DNA of 64,000 bases from assembly GCF_000819745.1 (NCBI RefSeq), contig NZ_CDDA01000032.1, forward strand, positions 124,001-188,000, in the 5' to 3' direction. Shown in pieces: positions 8,413 through 17,941 of this stretch. Position 1 is the stretch's first letter; the number at the start of each line of letters is the position of its first letter. Below the pieces are notes generated by a model. It was not told the origin of the DNA and did no database searches. It was given only the letters and a program-made list of their open reading frames with translations. The DNA is from Aeromonas bestiarum. Its GTDB lineage: Bacteria; Pseudomonadota; Gammaproteobacteria; Enterobacterales; Aeromonadaceae. The translations under genes and the position numbers were made by a program.

Positions 8413-9702
8413 TCAAGCAGACATGATGTCGATAATGGTGGTGTCTGTGGCAGACATGCCGTCTTTTACCATCTGCCCGATATTTTTGATAGTTTGCTCG
8501 ACATCGTGCGAGACGATCCCCTGCCCCGACACCGAATGGCTGTTGATGGCCATCAGGAAGCCGCGCACGGCCGCGCCGGAGGAGGTGCTCACCTTCATGG
8601 CGCAGGAGGCTTTCGCCCCGTCACACACCATGCCGGCGCTGTCGCTCAGCACGTTCTGGATGGCGTGACAGGATTGCGCCAGGCTGCCGCCCGCCAGATA
8701 GACCATGGCCATGGCGGCGGCCGCGCTGGTGACAGTGTTGCCACAGAACGCCGACAAGGGCGGATAGTGGGACTTGATGTAGATGGCCCCCAGGTGACTC
8801 ATAATGAGGGCCCGCGCCAACTGCTCCTCGCTGGCGCCGTAGCGCTCGGCGATCACCACCACGGGAATGGTGGCGGCTATGCCCTGGTTGCCGCTGCCAA
8901 AGTTGCTCATGGCCGGCAGACTGGCGCCCCCCATGCGGGCGTCGGAGGCGGCGGCGGTACGCATCACTATGCGGTTCATCACATCCTCACCGATGAAGCC
9001 GGCGCTGATGCTCTTTTGCATGGTGCGACCTATCTCCAGGCCATAGGGGTGATTCATCCCCTCGTCGGAGAGCTTGCCGTTGAGCTCGGAGGCCTGGAGG
9101 ATGAAGCGGATCTGCTCAAATTCCACCTGGGTAGCGAACTCATGGATGGCGGCGATGCTGATGTCGACGCCGTCACAGATGGCGCCTGTGGCCCCACGCT
9201 GGCTCTGATCGGCGGTGAAGGTCACCTCGCCGTCGCGGCGCTGCTCGACGATGCGGGTATGGCCGCCGCACAGAGTCACGTCGGCGCTGTGCTCCTCCCC
9301 CTTCTCATCAGCGCCGAACACACTCACGCGGCAGTAGATAAACTCGGGCGCCTCGGTGCGGCTGACCTGGACGCCACCGGCATCGATCAGGGTCTGGGCC
9401 CGGGCAACCTGCGCCGGGGTGATGGCGGCCAGCACCTCCAGTCCGGCATCGGCCTTGCCGCCGATGGCGCCGGCGGCGGCCGCTATGGCCAGCCCTATCT
9501 TGCCGGTGCCGGGCACATAGACCCCCATGGAGTTCTTGTAGAGATTATCCGACACCGCGACCTCGATGCGCCGGACTTCACAGCCCAGTTGCCGAGCGGC
9601 GACGGCGGCGGCATAAGCGGCGGCGATGGGCTCGGTACAGCCCAGCGCCGGTTTGACAACCTGTTGAATAATCTGCAGATACTGCTGCCATGCTTGCTTC
9701 AT
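8413..9702 (-). CDS. cyuA: L-cysteine desulfidase CyuA (UPF0597/YhaM family)
   Basis: 429 residues from ATG 9702, which has AAAAGG eight bases upstream; longer starts lack one. The segment [13 protein letters not shown] near the N-terminus and [26 protein letters not shown] near the C-terminus carry the conserved cysteines that in this family bind a 4Fe-4S cluster. The enzyme breaks L-cysteine to pyruvate, ammonia and sulfide. It follows ridA by 22 bp and is followed by the regulator. Serine dehydratase alpha-type enzymes are the nearest alternative. Confidence 0.85.
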   Translation of the reverse strand: MKQAWQQYLQIIQQVVKPALGCTEPIAAAYAAAVAARQLGCEVRRIEVAVSDNLYKNSMGVYVPGTGKIGLAIAAAAGAIGGKADAGLEVLAAITPAQVARAQTLIDAGGVQVSRTEAPEFIYCRVSVFGADEKGEEHSADVTLCGGHTRIVEQRRDGEVTFTADQSQRGATGAICDGVDISIAAIHEFATQVEFEQIRFILQASELNGKLSDEGMNHPYGLEIGRTMQKSISAGFIGEDVMNRIVMRTAAASDARMGGASLPAMSNFGSGNQGIAATIPVVVIAERYGASEEQLARALIMSHLGAIYIKSHYPPLSAFCGNTVTSAAAAMAMVYLAGGSLAQSCHAIQNVLSDSAGMVCDGAKASCAMKVSTSSGAAVRGFLMAINSHSVSGQGIVSHDVEQTIKNIGQMVKDGMSATDTTIIDIMSA

Positions 9703-9724
9703 TGCGGGAACCTTTTTATCAGCA

Positions 9725-10108
9725 TTAACGGGCGATGTGGGCGATCGCTTCGATTTCAACCTTGACGCCCATCGGCAGATCCTTCACTGCAAAGCAGCTG
9801 CGGGCCGGGCAATCTTGCTGGAAGTAGTCTTTGTAGACGGCATTGAACTGGGCAAAATCGCCGATCTCCGCCAGATAACAGGTGGTCTTGAGCACTGTAT
9901 CCAGGCTGCCACCGGCCGCTTCCAGCACGGATCTCAGGTTCTCCAGCGATTGGCGGGTCTGGGCTGCGATCCCCCCCTCCACCACGCCGCCCTGCTGCTT
10001 ACACACCGGCAACTGGCCTGAGGTAAAGATGAGGTCGCCATAGGCGGTGCCATGACTGTAGGGACCGATGGCATCGGGTGCTGCGGCTGATGTGATGATG
10101 GTTTTCAT
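9725..10108 (-). CDS. RidA family enamine/imine deaminase
   Basis: 127 residues from ATG 10108 with GGAGG five bases upstream; the longer upstream frame runs through the operator. It has the YjgF/RidA signature: AIGPYSHGT near the N-terminus, FTSGQLP, and the substrate-binding Arg in [13 protein letters not shown] close to the end. RidA proteins hydrolyse reactive 2-aminoacrylate. That is the intermediate released by cysteine and serine breakdown, so its place ahead of cyuA makes metabolic sense. Confidence 0.92.
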   Translation of the reverse strand: MKTIITSAAAPDAIGPYSHGTAYGDLIFTSGQLPVCKQQGGVVEGGIAAQTRQSLENLRSVLEAAGGSLDTVLKTTCYLAEIGDFAQFNAVYKDYFQQDCPARSCFAVKDLPMGVKVEIEAIAHIAR

Positions 10109-10127
10109 ATGGCCTCCACTTACATTC

Positions 10128-10171
10128 AAATAATGTTGCACTTGTGCAATTTGTTTCATGCAACATTATTT
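10128..10171. promoter_or_regulatory. Operator-like nested inverted repeats between ridA and the transporter gene
   Basis: Perfect 13-bp arms aaataatgttgca (10128-10140) and tgcaacattattt (10159-10171), 18 bp apart. A second perfect repeat, ttgcac-tt-gtgcaa (10136-10149), overlaps the left arm. The element lies 20 bp upstream of the ridA start in the divergent intergenic region, so it could control both directions. The YheO-type regulator is the natural candidate to bind it. Confidence 0.7.
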
Positions 10172-10356
10172 GCTTTTAAAGCCATTCGTTCAACTATTTT
10201 ATAAATTTAAAACCAGATTAGCGCGATAACGCCGCATTAACACAAACTGTGAGCGCCATTCCGATTTGAGCCGATGAGAGAAACCCGCCATTGTTTAGGG
10301 TTTTTTATTCAACTATATTTGCGCCAACAATCACTCACATAACAACAAGGTCAACC

Positions 10357-11652
10357 ATGGACGCTCACAGCACGACACTCACCCGGCCCGCCATGGGCAC
10401 GCTGGAATGGAAAGAAGCAGTTCGTTTTGACAGCACCGACTGGGGCTGGATCATCATGAGCATCGGCATGGCCATAGGCGCGGGGATCGTCTTTTTGCCG
10501 GTGCAGGTGGGGTTGATGGGCTTGTGGGTCTTCCTGCTGTCGGCGGTGATCGGCTACCCGGCCATGTACATGTTCCAGCGCCTCTTCATCAATACCCTGG
10601 CCACCTCGCCCGAATGCAAGGATTACCCCAGCGTCATCACCGGCTACCTCGGCAAGAACTGGGGCATGCTGCTCGGCGCCCTCTACTTCGTGATGCTGGT
10701 GATCTGGGTGTTCGTCTACTCCACCGCCATCACCAATGACAGCGCCTCCTTCCTGCAAAGCTTCGGGGTCACCCAACAGCTGCTCTCCGAGAACCCCTTC
10801 TACGGCCTGGTGCTGATCTGCGGCCTGGTGGCGCTGGCGTCGCGCGGCGAGAACCTGCTGTTCAAGATCTCCACCTTCATGGTGCTGACCAAAATAAGCG
10901 TGGTGGCCGTGCTCGGCCTCATGATGGTCGACAAGTGGGATGCGGCCAACATCACCGCCATGCCGGCGGCCGGTGACTGGATGAAGGACGCCATCATAAT
11001 GCTGCCCTTCACCCTCACCTCCATCCTCTTCATCCAGAGCCTGAGCCCCATGGTGATCTCCTACCGCTCGCGGGAGAAGTCGCTGGAAGTGGCCCGCTTC
11101 AAGGCGATGCGCGCCATGAACATCGCCTTCGGCATCCTGTTCGTGGTGGTCTTCTTCTACGCCGTCTCCTTCACCCTGGCCATGGGCCACGAGCAGGCGG
11201 TCAAGGCCTCCGAAGAGAACATCTCGGCGCTGGCCATGGTGGCGCAAGGCATGCCGGGCCAAACCCTCAAGCTCTTGAGCCTGACCCTCAACATCTTCGC
11301 CGTGATGACCGCCTACTTCGGCGTCTACCTGGGCTTTCGTGAGGCCTGCCAGGGACTGGCGATGAACCTGCTGCGCCGGATGATGCCGGAAGATCGCATC
11401 AACAAGGGGCTGGTGGGTCGCGGCATCATGCTGTTCACCGTGCTGCTCTCCTGGGGCGCCATCGTGCTCAACGCCCCCGTGCTGAGCTTCACCTCCATCT
11501 GCAGCCCCATCTTCGGCATGGTAGGATGCCTCATCCCGGCCTATCTGGTCTATCAGGTGCCGGCGCTGCACAAGTACAAGGGCGCCTCCCTCTACGTCAT
11601 CATAATCACCGGCCTGCTGCTCTGCGTCTCGCCCTTCCTGGCGTTCAACTGA
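10357..11652 (+). CDS. HAAAP family amino-acid/proton symporter (CyuP/SdaC type)
   Basis: 431 residues from ATG 10357, which has AAGG upstream. It is a polytopic inner-membrane protein with about 11 hydrophobic segments, starting WGWIIMSIGMAIGAGIVFLP, the typical first helix of the serine/threonine and cysteine transporters SdaC, DlsT and YhaO (CyuP). It is divergent from ridA-cyuA and shares its promoter region. The context favours cysteine (or serine) import feeding CyuA; the sequence alone does not fix the substrate. Confidence 0.85.
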   Translation: MDAHSTTLTRPAMGTLEWKEAVRFDSTDWGWIIMSIGMAIGAGIVFLPVQVGLMGLWVFLLSAVIGYPAMYMFQRLFINTLATSPECKDYPSVITGYLGKNWGMLLGALYFVMLVIWVFVYSTAITNDSASFLQSFGVTQQLLSENPFYGLVLICGLVALASRGENLLFKISTFMVLTKISVVAVLGLMMVDKWDAANITAMPAAGDWMKDAIIMLPFTLTSILFIQSLSPMVISYRSREKSLEVARFKAMRAMNIAFGILFVVVFFYAVSFTLAMGHEQAVKASEENISALAMVAQGMPGQTLKLLSLTLNIFAVMTAYFGVYLGFREACQGLAMNLLRRMMPEDRINKGLVGRGIMLFTVLLSWGAIVLNAPVLSFTSICSPIFGMVGCLIPAYLVYQVPALHKYKGASLYVIIITGLLLCVSPFLAFN

Positions 11653-11693
11653 CCCGCCGCCAACCGGGCCGCGCGGCCCAATGTTCAACCGAT

Positions 11694-11725
11694 AACGGGC
11701 CACCCTCTGGGTGGCCCGTTTGTCT
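11694..11725 (+). terminator. Terminator after the transporter gene
   Basis: Perfect 12-bp stem aacgggccaccc / gggtggcccgtt with a 3-base loop, followed by tgtctg. Confidence 0.75.
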
Positions 11726-11863
11726 GACTCATACAGCCCCGCCCTGCCCCGAAAAAGCCAAGGGGATCACAACTTGCACCCCAGTCTCACCGGACGTCGC
11801 CGGCTAAGGGTAATATCCAGCCATCGCGGTACGCACCCGCCACTTCGGGTATCGAGGCTTCAC

Positions 11864-13870
11864 ATGAAATGGATTTTCACCCCGGCCATCCGGCTGGGCA
11901 ATCAGCTCTCCTTCAAATACAAATTCCTGCTCTGGTCCTGCCTGATGCTGTTGCCGCTGGCCTACAGCATGACCAACCTGCTGGGGCGATTGCAGGATGA
12001 CAACAACCTGGCCCGCAGGGAGCTGGCGGGCGTGGTCAAGCTGGCCCCTGTCCCCGCCATCGAGCAGGCGCTGCTGACCCATCGCAATCTGGTCACCCGC
12101 CACGCCTATGAGCAAGCCCCGGCCACCGAGGAGGAGGTCAAGGCGGCGGCCCGGGCCGTGGAGGCGAGCCTGACCGCCTTCGTCGACACCAAACAGAGCA
12201 ACCCCGCCTTCGACGCCCTGGCGCAAGGCTGGTCCAGCCTGCAAAGCGAGGCGCTCGGGCTGGAGGTGGAGCAGAGCAACCTGCGCCACGACAAGCTGCT
12301 GACCGAGGTGCGCCACCTCTACAAGAGCACCACGGCCGCCAGCAGCCTGATCCAGGATCCGGCGCTTGGCACCTACTACATGGTGATCCTGGCCAGCGAG
12401 CGGCTGCCCCAATTGCGCGATCTGCTGGCCCAGGTGCGGGATCGGGCCGCCACCATAGCCGACTTCGGCCTGTTTCAGGCAGAGGGCTACAGCGGCCTGC
12501 GCTTTCGCCTCGATCTCATCAGCGCCACCCTGCAGGAGCTGGAGGCCGACCTGACCCTGCTCTACCAGATAGCTCCCGCCTACCGCACCGAGCTGGGCCA
12601 GCAGACCGACGCCCTGTTGCAGCAGCTGCGCCAGGGAGTCGATACCCTGGAAAACAAGATGATGAAGGATCAGCTGGTACAGCTCTCGACCAAAGAGGTG
12701 CTGGCGCTGGGGGATGGCATGGACACCGCCATCACGGCACTGGCTGGCCAGGTGCGCCAGCGGCTGGAGGCAGATCTGTACCAGCGGCTGGCCGCCAACC
12801 AGCGCCACTTCTGGTGGGTGACGGCGCCGCTGACCGCCATACTGCTGCTCTATCTCTATCTGATGATCGGCGCCTACCTCTCCCTGCGCGGCACCGTGGG
12901 CCGGGTGCGGGAGATAGCCGCCAGGGTCAATGCCCAGGATCTCAGCCAGCAGATCGAGATCGTCGGTCAGGATGAGCTGGCTGACATCAGCCGGGATTAC
13001 AACGTGACGCTGCAGACGCTGCGCACCCTGATGCTGCGGGTGCGGGAAAACGGCGTCACCGTGGTGGAGAGTGCCACCGACATAGAGGCGCGCACCTGCC
13101 GCTCCCAGGAGGTGATTTCCGATCAGCAAGGGGAGACCCACCAGGTCGCCACCGCCATCAAGGAGCTGGCCGCCACCTCCCACGACATGGCGGGCAACGC
13201 CCTGCAGGCCGCCCGCATGACCCAGGAGGCGCAAGCCGTGGTTGGCCAGGGCGAGGCCGTGGTCGAACGCACCATAGCGGCCATCGACCACATCAACCGC
13301 GAGGTGCTGCGCACCGCCGACGCCATCGGCCAGCTGGAGCAAAGGTGCAGCCAGATAGGCGGCGTCATCAGCGTGATCCGCGGCATCGCCGAGCAGACCA
13401 ACCTGCTGGCCCTCAACGCCGCCATCGAGGCGGCGCGGGCCGGCGAGCAGGGACGCGGTTTCGCGGTGGTGGCCGACGAGGTGCGCTCCCTTGCCAACCG
13501 CACCCAGGGGGCGACCGTCGAGATCCAGCAGATGATAGAGCAGCTGCAGTCCGGCGCCCGCGCCTCGGTCACGGCCATGTCGTCGGCCAGCCATGAGGCG
13601 CAGGAGGGGGTCGGTCTGGCCCGGGAGGCGAAACAGGCCTTTGGCGCCATCACCGAGAAGGTGGATCGCATGGTCGATACCAACTCCGTCATCGCCAGTG
13701 CTATCGAGCAGCAGGGGGCCGTGGTCAACGAGATAGAACGCAACGTGGTGCGCATCTCGGATGGCAGCGACGAGGCGCTGCAGGTGGCCAACGCCGCCCG
13801 CGATGCCGCCCGCCAGATCCACAGGCTCACCGAGCAGATGCGTACCATGGTGCAGAGCTTCGTGCTCTGA
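11864..13870 (+). CDS. Methyl-accepting chemotaxis protein
   Basis: 668 residues from ATG 11864 (GAGG upstream). A transmembrane helix near residues 22-42 ([20 protein letters not shown]) is followed by a long helical periplasmic region of ~290 residues and a second helix ([20 protein letters not shown]). Then come a HAMP domain and a cytoplasmic signalling domain. The hairpin tip is [20 protein letters not shown], the hallmark of chemoreceptors that contact CheA/CheW. The ligand is unknown. It is monocistronic, ends at a strong terminator, and has no CheB/CheR-binding pentapeptide at its end. Confidence 0.93.
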   Translation: MKWIFTPAIRLGNQLSFKYKFLLWSCLMLLPLAYSMTNLLGRLQDDNNLARRELAGVVKLAPVPAIEQALLTHRNLVTRHAYEQAPATEEEVKAAARAVEASLTAFVDTKQSNPAFDALAQGWSSLQSEALGLEVEQSNLRHDKLLTEVRHLYKSTTAASSLIQDPALGTYYMVILASERLPQLRDLLAQVRDRAATIADFGLFQAEGYSGLRFRLDLISATLQELEADLTLLYQIAPAYRTELGQQTDALLQQLRQGVDTLENKMMKDQLVQLSTKEVLALGDGMDTAITALAGQVRQRLEADLYQRLAANQRHFWWVTAPLTAILLLYLYLMIGAYLSLRGTVGRVREIAARVNAQDLSQQIEIVGQDELADISRDYNVTLQTLRTLMLRVRENGVTVVESATDIEARTCRSQEVISDQQGETHQVATAIKELAATSHDMAGNALQAARMTQEAQAVVGQGEAVVERTIAAIDHINREVLRTADAIGQLEQRCSQIGGVISVIRGIAEQTNLLALNAAIEAARAGEQGRGFAVVADEVRSLANRTQGATVEIQQMIEQLQSGARASVTAMSSASHEAQEGVGLAREAKQAFGAITEKVDRMVDTNSVIASAIEQQGAVVNEIERNVVRISDGSDEALQVANAARDAARQIHRLTEQMRTMVQSFVL

Positions 13871-13903
13871 CGCCGGTTGATGGCTCGTTCGACAACCCTG
13901 CCG

Positions 13904-13930
13904 CCAGCCTCGTGATGAGGCTGGTTTTTT
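13904..13930 (+). terminator. Terminator of the chemoreceptor gene
   Basis: Stem ccagcctc / gaggctgg with a 5-base loop and six T. Confidence 0.85.
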
Positions 13931-14131
13931 GTTTGCCCTGCCAGGCAGAGCCCATTGTTTTGTCTGGCGAAAAAAGTATTTTCCACCCATTGTGCGATGC
14001 GGTGAAAGCAGGGTAATCTCCAGCCACAACAAGATTCGAACGTTACCTTTTTTGCCTGCAAGAGGCGCGGGGATCAGTTCGACAAGATGAAGGTCACATC
14101 ATTTATCACCCGTTCAGGCGAGGAATCGCAG

Positions 14132-14422
14132 ATGGCTAGATACCAGTTTTTTACCGTTCCGGCATCCAACCGGCAGCAGTACACCTTTGTCGACATGGCC
14201 TCCCCCACCTTTCTGATTGAGAAAGAGGCGCTGCTGGCGCAGGGATTCGAGGTGGAAGAGGATTTTATCGATGCGCACAGCCGGGAAGAGGCGGTGGAGA
14301 AGTACAGATCCAACTTCCTCTACGTGGCCGATGAGGTGGGCAAATCAGACAGCAGCTACGCCGCGGCGAGCGCCCTGATGGAGATGGGCAAGAAACTGTT
14401 TGGCCGCAAGACGAACGGCTGA
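14132..14422 (+). CDS. Small conserved-looking hypothetical protein
   Basis: 96 residues from ATG 14132 (GAGG about 9 bases upstream); an earlier ATG at 14087 would add 15 residues. The protein is acidic in the middle (GFEVEEDFIDAHSREEAVEKY) with a basic tail. No signal peptide, membrane segment or known motif is visible. It converges on another small gene and shares a hairpin terminator with it. Function unknown. Confidence 0.6.
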   Translation: MARYQFFTVPASNRQQYTFVDMASPTFLIEKEALLAQGFEVEEDFIDAHSREEAVEKYRSNFLYVADEVGKSDSSYAAASALMEMGKKLFGRKTNG

Positions 14423-14437
14423 CGGGAAAAAACAGAA

Positions 14438-14471
14438 GGTGGCCATCGCGGCGAATTGCCCGATGGCCATC
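14438..14471. terminator. Shared hairpin terminator of two converging small genes
   Basis: Arms ggtggccatcg and cgatggccatc, 12 bases apart. On the minus strand the hairpin is followed by ttctgttttttccc, so it ends the minus-strand small gene best. Confidence 0.6.
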
Positions 14472-14483
14472 AGACAGCCCGCC

Positions 14484-14672
14484 TCAGAAGCGGGCCAGTT
14501 GCTGGAGCATGGCGATCAGCTCCTCCTCGCTGCTGGGCTCACAGGCCAGCTCCAGTCTCGGTGCCGCGCCCCCCATCAGCATGTAAACTTGCGTGCTGCA
14601 GTGGTCATAGTGATACCACTTACCGTCGATACAGACGTCGGTATAGCATCTCGGGTCCCTTTCAAGTTCCAT
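14484..14672 (-). CDS. Small hypothetical protein
   Basis: 62 residues from ATG 14672, which has AAGGA seven bases upstream; a GTG two codons earlier has no room for a ribosome-binding site. It is rich in aromatic residues and Cys (CYTDVCIDGKWYHYDHC), with an amphipathic C-terminal helix. No family is recognised. The paired Cys/His residues could bind metal, but that is speculation. Confidence 0.55.
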   Translation of the reverse strand: MELERDPRCYTDVCIDGKWYHYDHCSTQVYMLMGGAAPRLELACEPSSEEELIAMLQQLARF

Positions 14673-14886
14673 ATTCACATCCTTTTGTTACATACCACCA
14701 ACATCACTCCTGACCGTAAAATAACCCGCCCGCGGCAGGCTTGATGCAGATCAAGAGAAGAGGCGGACTGAGGCCGATATCTGCCGGATCCGGGCCTTGA
14801 GCCCCCTACTGCAAACATCCACTACTCAAATGACGATGGCCGCCCCGCCTCTGCGCGCGCCGCAAGAGGATGGCGATGCCATCAAC

Positions 14887-14914
14887 AAAAACGGCGCCCG
14901 AAGGCGCCGTTTTT
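14887..14914 (-). terminator. Terminator of speA
   Basis: Perfect stem acggcgcc / ggcgccgt with a cgaa tetraloop, flanked by A and T runs, just past the speA stop. Confidence 0.85.
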
Positions 14915-14961
14915 CATTCCCGTCTTTTTGTTTCCACCGACGGGGCGAACAAGCCAAAGGC

Positions 14962-16863
14962 TTATTCGTCTTCCAGATAGGCATAGCCTTGCAGACCCAG
15001 CTCCAGCTCGTCGAGCAGGGCCTTGCGGGTCGCGTCGTCCAGCGCCGGGTGGGAGACGATGCGCTGGTAGTTCTCGCGGATGACGGAGGGGTCTATGTTG
15101 ACGTAACGCAGCAGCTGGTCGACGGTGTCGCCGCGCACCACGTTGCGAATGTCCATCTTGCCTTCATCATCGAGCCACACTTCCGCGCAGTGGGTGTCAC
15201 CGAACAGGTTGTGCAGATCCCCCAGGATCTCCTGATAGGCACCGACCAGGAAGAAGCCGACGTGGCACACTTCGTTCTCGGCGTACTCCGGCATCGGCAG
15301 CGTGCTCTCGACACCCAGACCGTCGACGTAGTGCTCCACCTGACCGTCCGAGTCGCAGGTGATGTCCATCAGGATGCCGCGGCGGCTGAGCGGACGCTCG
15401 AGACCAGTCAGCGGCATCACGGGGAACACCTGACCGATACCCCAGGCATCCGGCAGGGACTGGAACAGGGAGAAGTTGGCAAAGCACTTGTCGGCCAGTT
15501 TCTCGGAGAGCTCGTCAGCCAGCGCGCGGTGGTTGCGGTTGACCGGGTTGAGCAGCTCTTTGAGCGCCAGGCAGGTGTTCTGGTGCAGCATCTCGGCCCA
15601 GGCGCGTTGCTCCAGGTTGAGCAGACCCATGGTGTACTGGGTGTTCACGTCGCCCAGATCCGCCACCGAGTCGTGGAAGATCTCCAGCAGGGAGGGATCT
15701 TCGCTGCGCAGGTCCAGCCAGCCTTTCCACATGTTCTGCAAAATGGTGGGGGCGTCGTCATCCGGCGCGCTGATGTCGCTCATCTCCACCCCTTCGGCAC
15801 CAATCAGATTGGTGACCAGCACGGCGTGGTGGGCGGTCAGGGCACGGCCGGACTCGCTGATGATGGTCGGGTGCGGCAGATCGAACTCGCGGCACACATC
15901 GCCTATGCCCCACACCACGTTGTTGGCGTACTCGGACAGGCTGTAGTTGGCGGAGCAGTGACTCTGGGAGCGGGTGCCCTCATAGTCCACACCCAGACCA
16001 CCACCCACGTCGACCACGTCGATGGGCACGCCCAAACGACGCAACTCGGAATAGAAGCGGCCGCACTCGCGGATACCGCCCTGGATGTCACGGATGTTGG
16101 CGATCTGGGAGCCCAGATGGAAGTGCAGCAGTTGCAGGCAATCCAGCTTGCCGACGCTGCGCAGACGCTCGACCAGCGCCAGGATCTGGGAGGCGGAGAG
16201 GCCGAATTTGGACATGGAGCCGCCGCTCGATTCCCACATGCCGGAGCCGGTGGAGGCAAGCTTGGCACGCACCCCTATGTTGGGCTTGATGTTGAGGCGA
16301 GCTGACTCGTCCAGCACCATTTCCAGCTCGGAGGGTTTTTCCACCACTATATAGACCTTGTGGCCCATCAGGTTGCCCAGGAGGGCGTGGCGGATATATT
16401 CGCGGTCTTTGTAACCGTTGCAGACGATCACCGAGCCTTGCTCATGGTGATGGGACAGCACGGCCAGCAGTTCCGGTTTGGAACCAGCTTCCAGGCCAAG
16501 CCGGGGCTTGTCGCTGTAGGACTGGCTGATGGTCTCGATGACACGACGCTGCTGGTTTACCTTGATCGGGTAAACGCACAGGTAGTCCCCTTCATAGCCT
16601 GACTTCTCGATGGCCTGGCCAAAGGCGTTGAACAGCGCATCGACCCGGCTCTTGAGGATGTCGGGGAAGCGCAGCAACACTGGGGTGGTCAGCCCGGACT
16701 GACGCAACTGTTCGATGGCATCAGAGATGACGATGTGTGCGTCAGGGCGTGACTTGTCGGGAGCGACGGTCACATGACCGGCGTCATTGATGTTGAAAAA
16801 ACCCGCACCCCAGTAGGGAACGTTGTAGACCTTCAAGGAGTCCTTGCTGGACCAGTTAGTCAT
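14962..16863 (-). CDS. speA: Biosynthetic arginine decarboxylase
   Basis: 633 residues, near the 658 of E. coli SpeA. It converts L-arginine to agmatine, the first step of one putrescine route. The alanine-racemase-fold PLP site shows as YPIKVNQQRRVIE, whose Lys binds PLP. Further matches are the HFHLGSQ block, the glycine-rich VDVGGGLGVDYEG phosphate loop and the C-terminal CDSDGQ segment with its catalytic Cys. No speB (agmatinase) follows in this window. The start has GAGG upstream inside a possible leader frame. Confidence 0.96.
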   Translation of the reverse strand: MTNWSSKDSLKVYNVPYWGAGFFNINDAGHVTVAPDKSRPDAHIVISDAIEQLRQSGLTTPVLLRFPDILKSRVDALFNAFGQAIEKSGYEGDYLCVYPIKVNQQRRVIETISQSYSDKPRLGLEAGSKPELLAVLSHHHEQGSVIVCNGYKDREYIRHALLGNLMGHKVYIVVEKPSELEMVLDESARLNIKPNIGVRAKLASTGSGMWESSGGSMSKFGLSASQILALVERLRSVGKLDCLQLLHFHLGSQIANIRDIQGGIRECGRFYSELRRLGVPIDVVDVGGGLGVDYEGTRSQSHCSANYSLSEYANNVVWGIGDVCREFDLPHPTIISESGRALTAHHAVLVTNLIGAEGVEMSDISAPDDDAPTILQNMWKGWLDLRSEDPSLLEIFHDSVADLGDVNTQYTMGLLNLEQRAWAEMLHQNTCLALKELLNPVNRNHRALADELSEKLADKCFANFSLFQSLPDAWGIGQVFPVMPLTGLERPLSRRGILMDITCDSDGQVEHYVDGLGVESTLPMPEYAENEVCHVGFFLVGAYQEILGDLHNLFGDTHCAEVWLDDEGKMDIRNVVRGDTVDQLLRYVNIDPSVIRENYQRIVSHPALDDATRKALLDELELGLQGYAYLEDE

Positions 16864-17941
16864 GGGCTATGCCTCGCAAATGAGCGGCCAGTGGCCGCCT
16901 TCGTTACCCTCAATCACATCCAGACCATCGAGTGCAAAGCGTGGCGAGCCAAGGCTGCCTGCTGGCGTCTGGAAAGTCATCTGTCTGAGCCCGCGGCGCA
17001 GGGCCGCTTGACCTCGACCGTGACTCTCTGCCACATCCAGACCATCTCTTTGCACATCGCGGCAAGCCTGTGGCTGCCTGGTGGATTTTGGGAAGTAACG
17101 AGTCTTGATGTGGGGCTGGTGGCTTTACATCAAGCTCAACGGTATGCGGTGCTGCGCAAACAGCGCCGCGGTACTTTGATGACAGACGACATCAGCCACG
17201 CCGTCAGTTCATCATTCGGCCGCATCACGACGACAGGGGAGGTTTCAAAGAAGAAAGCGAAGGCGCCAGCACGCAAGCGTGTTGATGGACGACCACGACC
17301 ACAGCCCAACCCAACACCAGTGACCGCCCATGACAAGGGAAGATGATGAGCCATTGGCTCACTCGGTCAGATGGATAATGAGTGTCCGTTGTTCTCCCTG
17401 ATACCGGAGCCTAACCGGTATTAAAGAAACCATACCCCAGCAGTGTCTGTCGTTTCTGCGTGCCTCGCCCTATAGGCGTATGATCTTTCAGGTTTCTGGC
17501 GGCCTCTGCCTGCTTCAGGGTTACCCTTGGATCGGCGCGGAGTGTACACACTTACCGCCAGCGGTGACAATAAAAAATAGTGTTCAAAAACTGCTTTTAA
17601 TAAGGCGATCAAATCTTGCTGCCGATGAGGCTGGCACTGGGATGCCGAGGCTAGCCCGCAGGCCATTCTTGCCCCTGAAAATAGCGCGGGATTGGCCCCC
17701 TCGGGCAGAGCCCTTGTGGCACCACGCCGCACACCGGATGGGGCTTAATTACAACACGCTTAAAAATGCCGATTTCTCGTTATTTTATTCTGCGTGAAAT
17801 ATCAGTAGCCACCGCTTGCTCTACCTTACACGCTTCACGCCACATCTTCGCCAAAAAATGTGACAAAAACTGCGCTGACGCAATAAGCGCCCCGGCAAGA
17901 TTGGCCACAATGGCCCTTCACCACAGGTTTGAGGCTTGCCA
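16864..17941. other. 1.1-kb speA-pepT intergenic region
   Basis: Divergent promoters must lie here, but no gene is convincing. On the minus strand, a 62-codon frame (17055-16867) ends 3 bp before the speA start and could be a leader peptide; its own ribosome-binding site is poor. It contains two copies of gatggtctggatgtg. A weak hairpin (ataccgg / ccggtat) lies at 17401-17421. The AT-rich stretch near 17565-17610 may hold a promoter. Longer open frames here have no recognisable product. Confidence 0.4.
16914..17048 (-). repeat. Direct repeat in the speA leader
   Basis: The 15-mer gatggtctggatgtg (minus strand) occurs twice about 120 bp apart. Both copies are followed by a similar gag-g-gt-acg pattern. 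Two copies in a 5' leader may be a regulator site or a duplicated piece of a leader frame. Confidence 0.5.

Noticed and set aside
11804..14032. Very long antisense open frame opposite the chemoreceptor
   Set aside because: It mirrors the GC-rich receptor gene, is rich in His/Gly/Leu as expected of shadow frames, and matches no family.
16774..17346. 190-codon plus-strand frame over the speA 5' end
   Set aside because: It begins antisense within speA, has no ribosome-binding site and no recognisable product.
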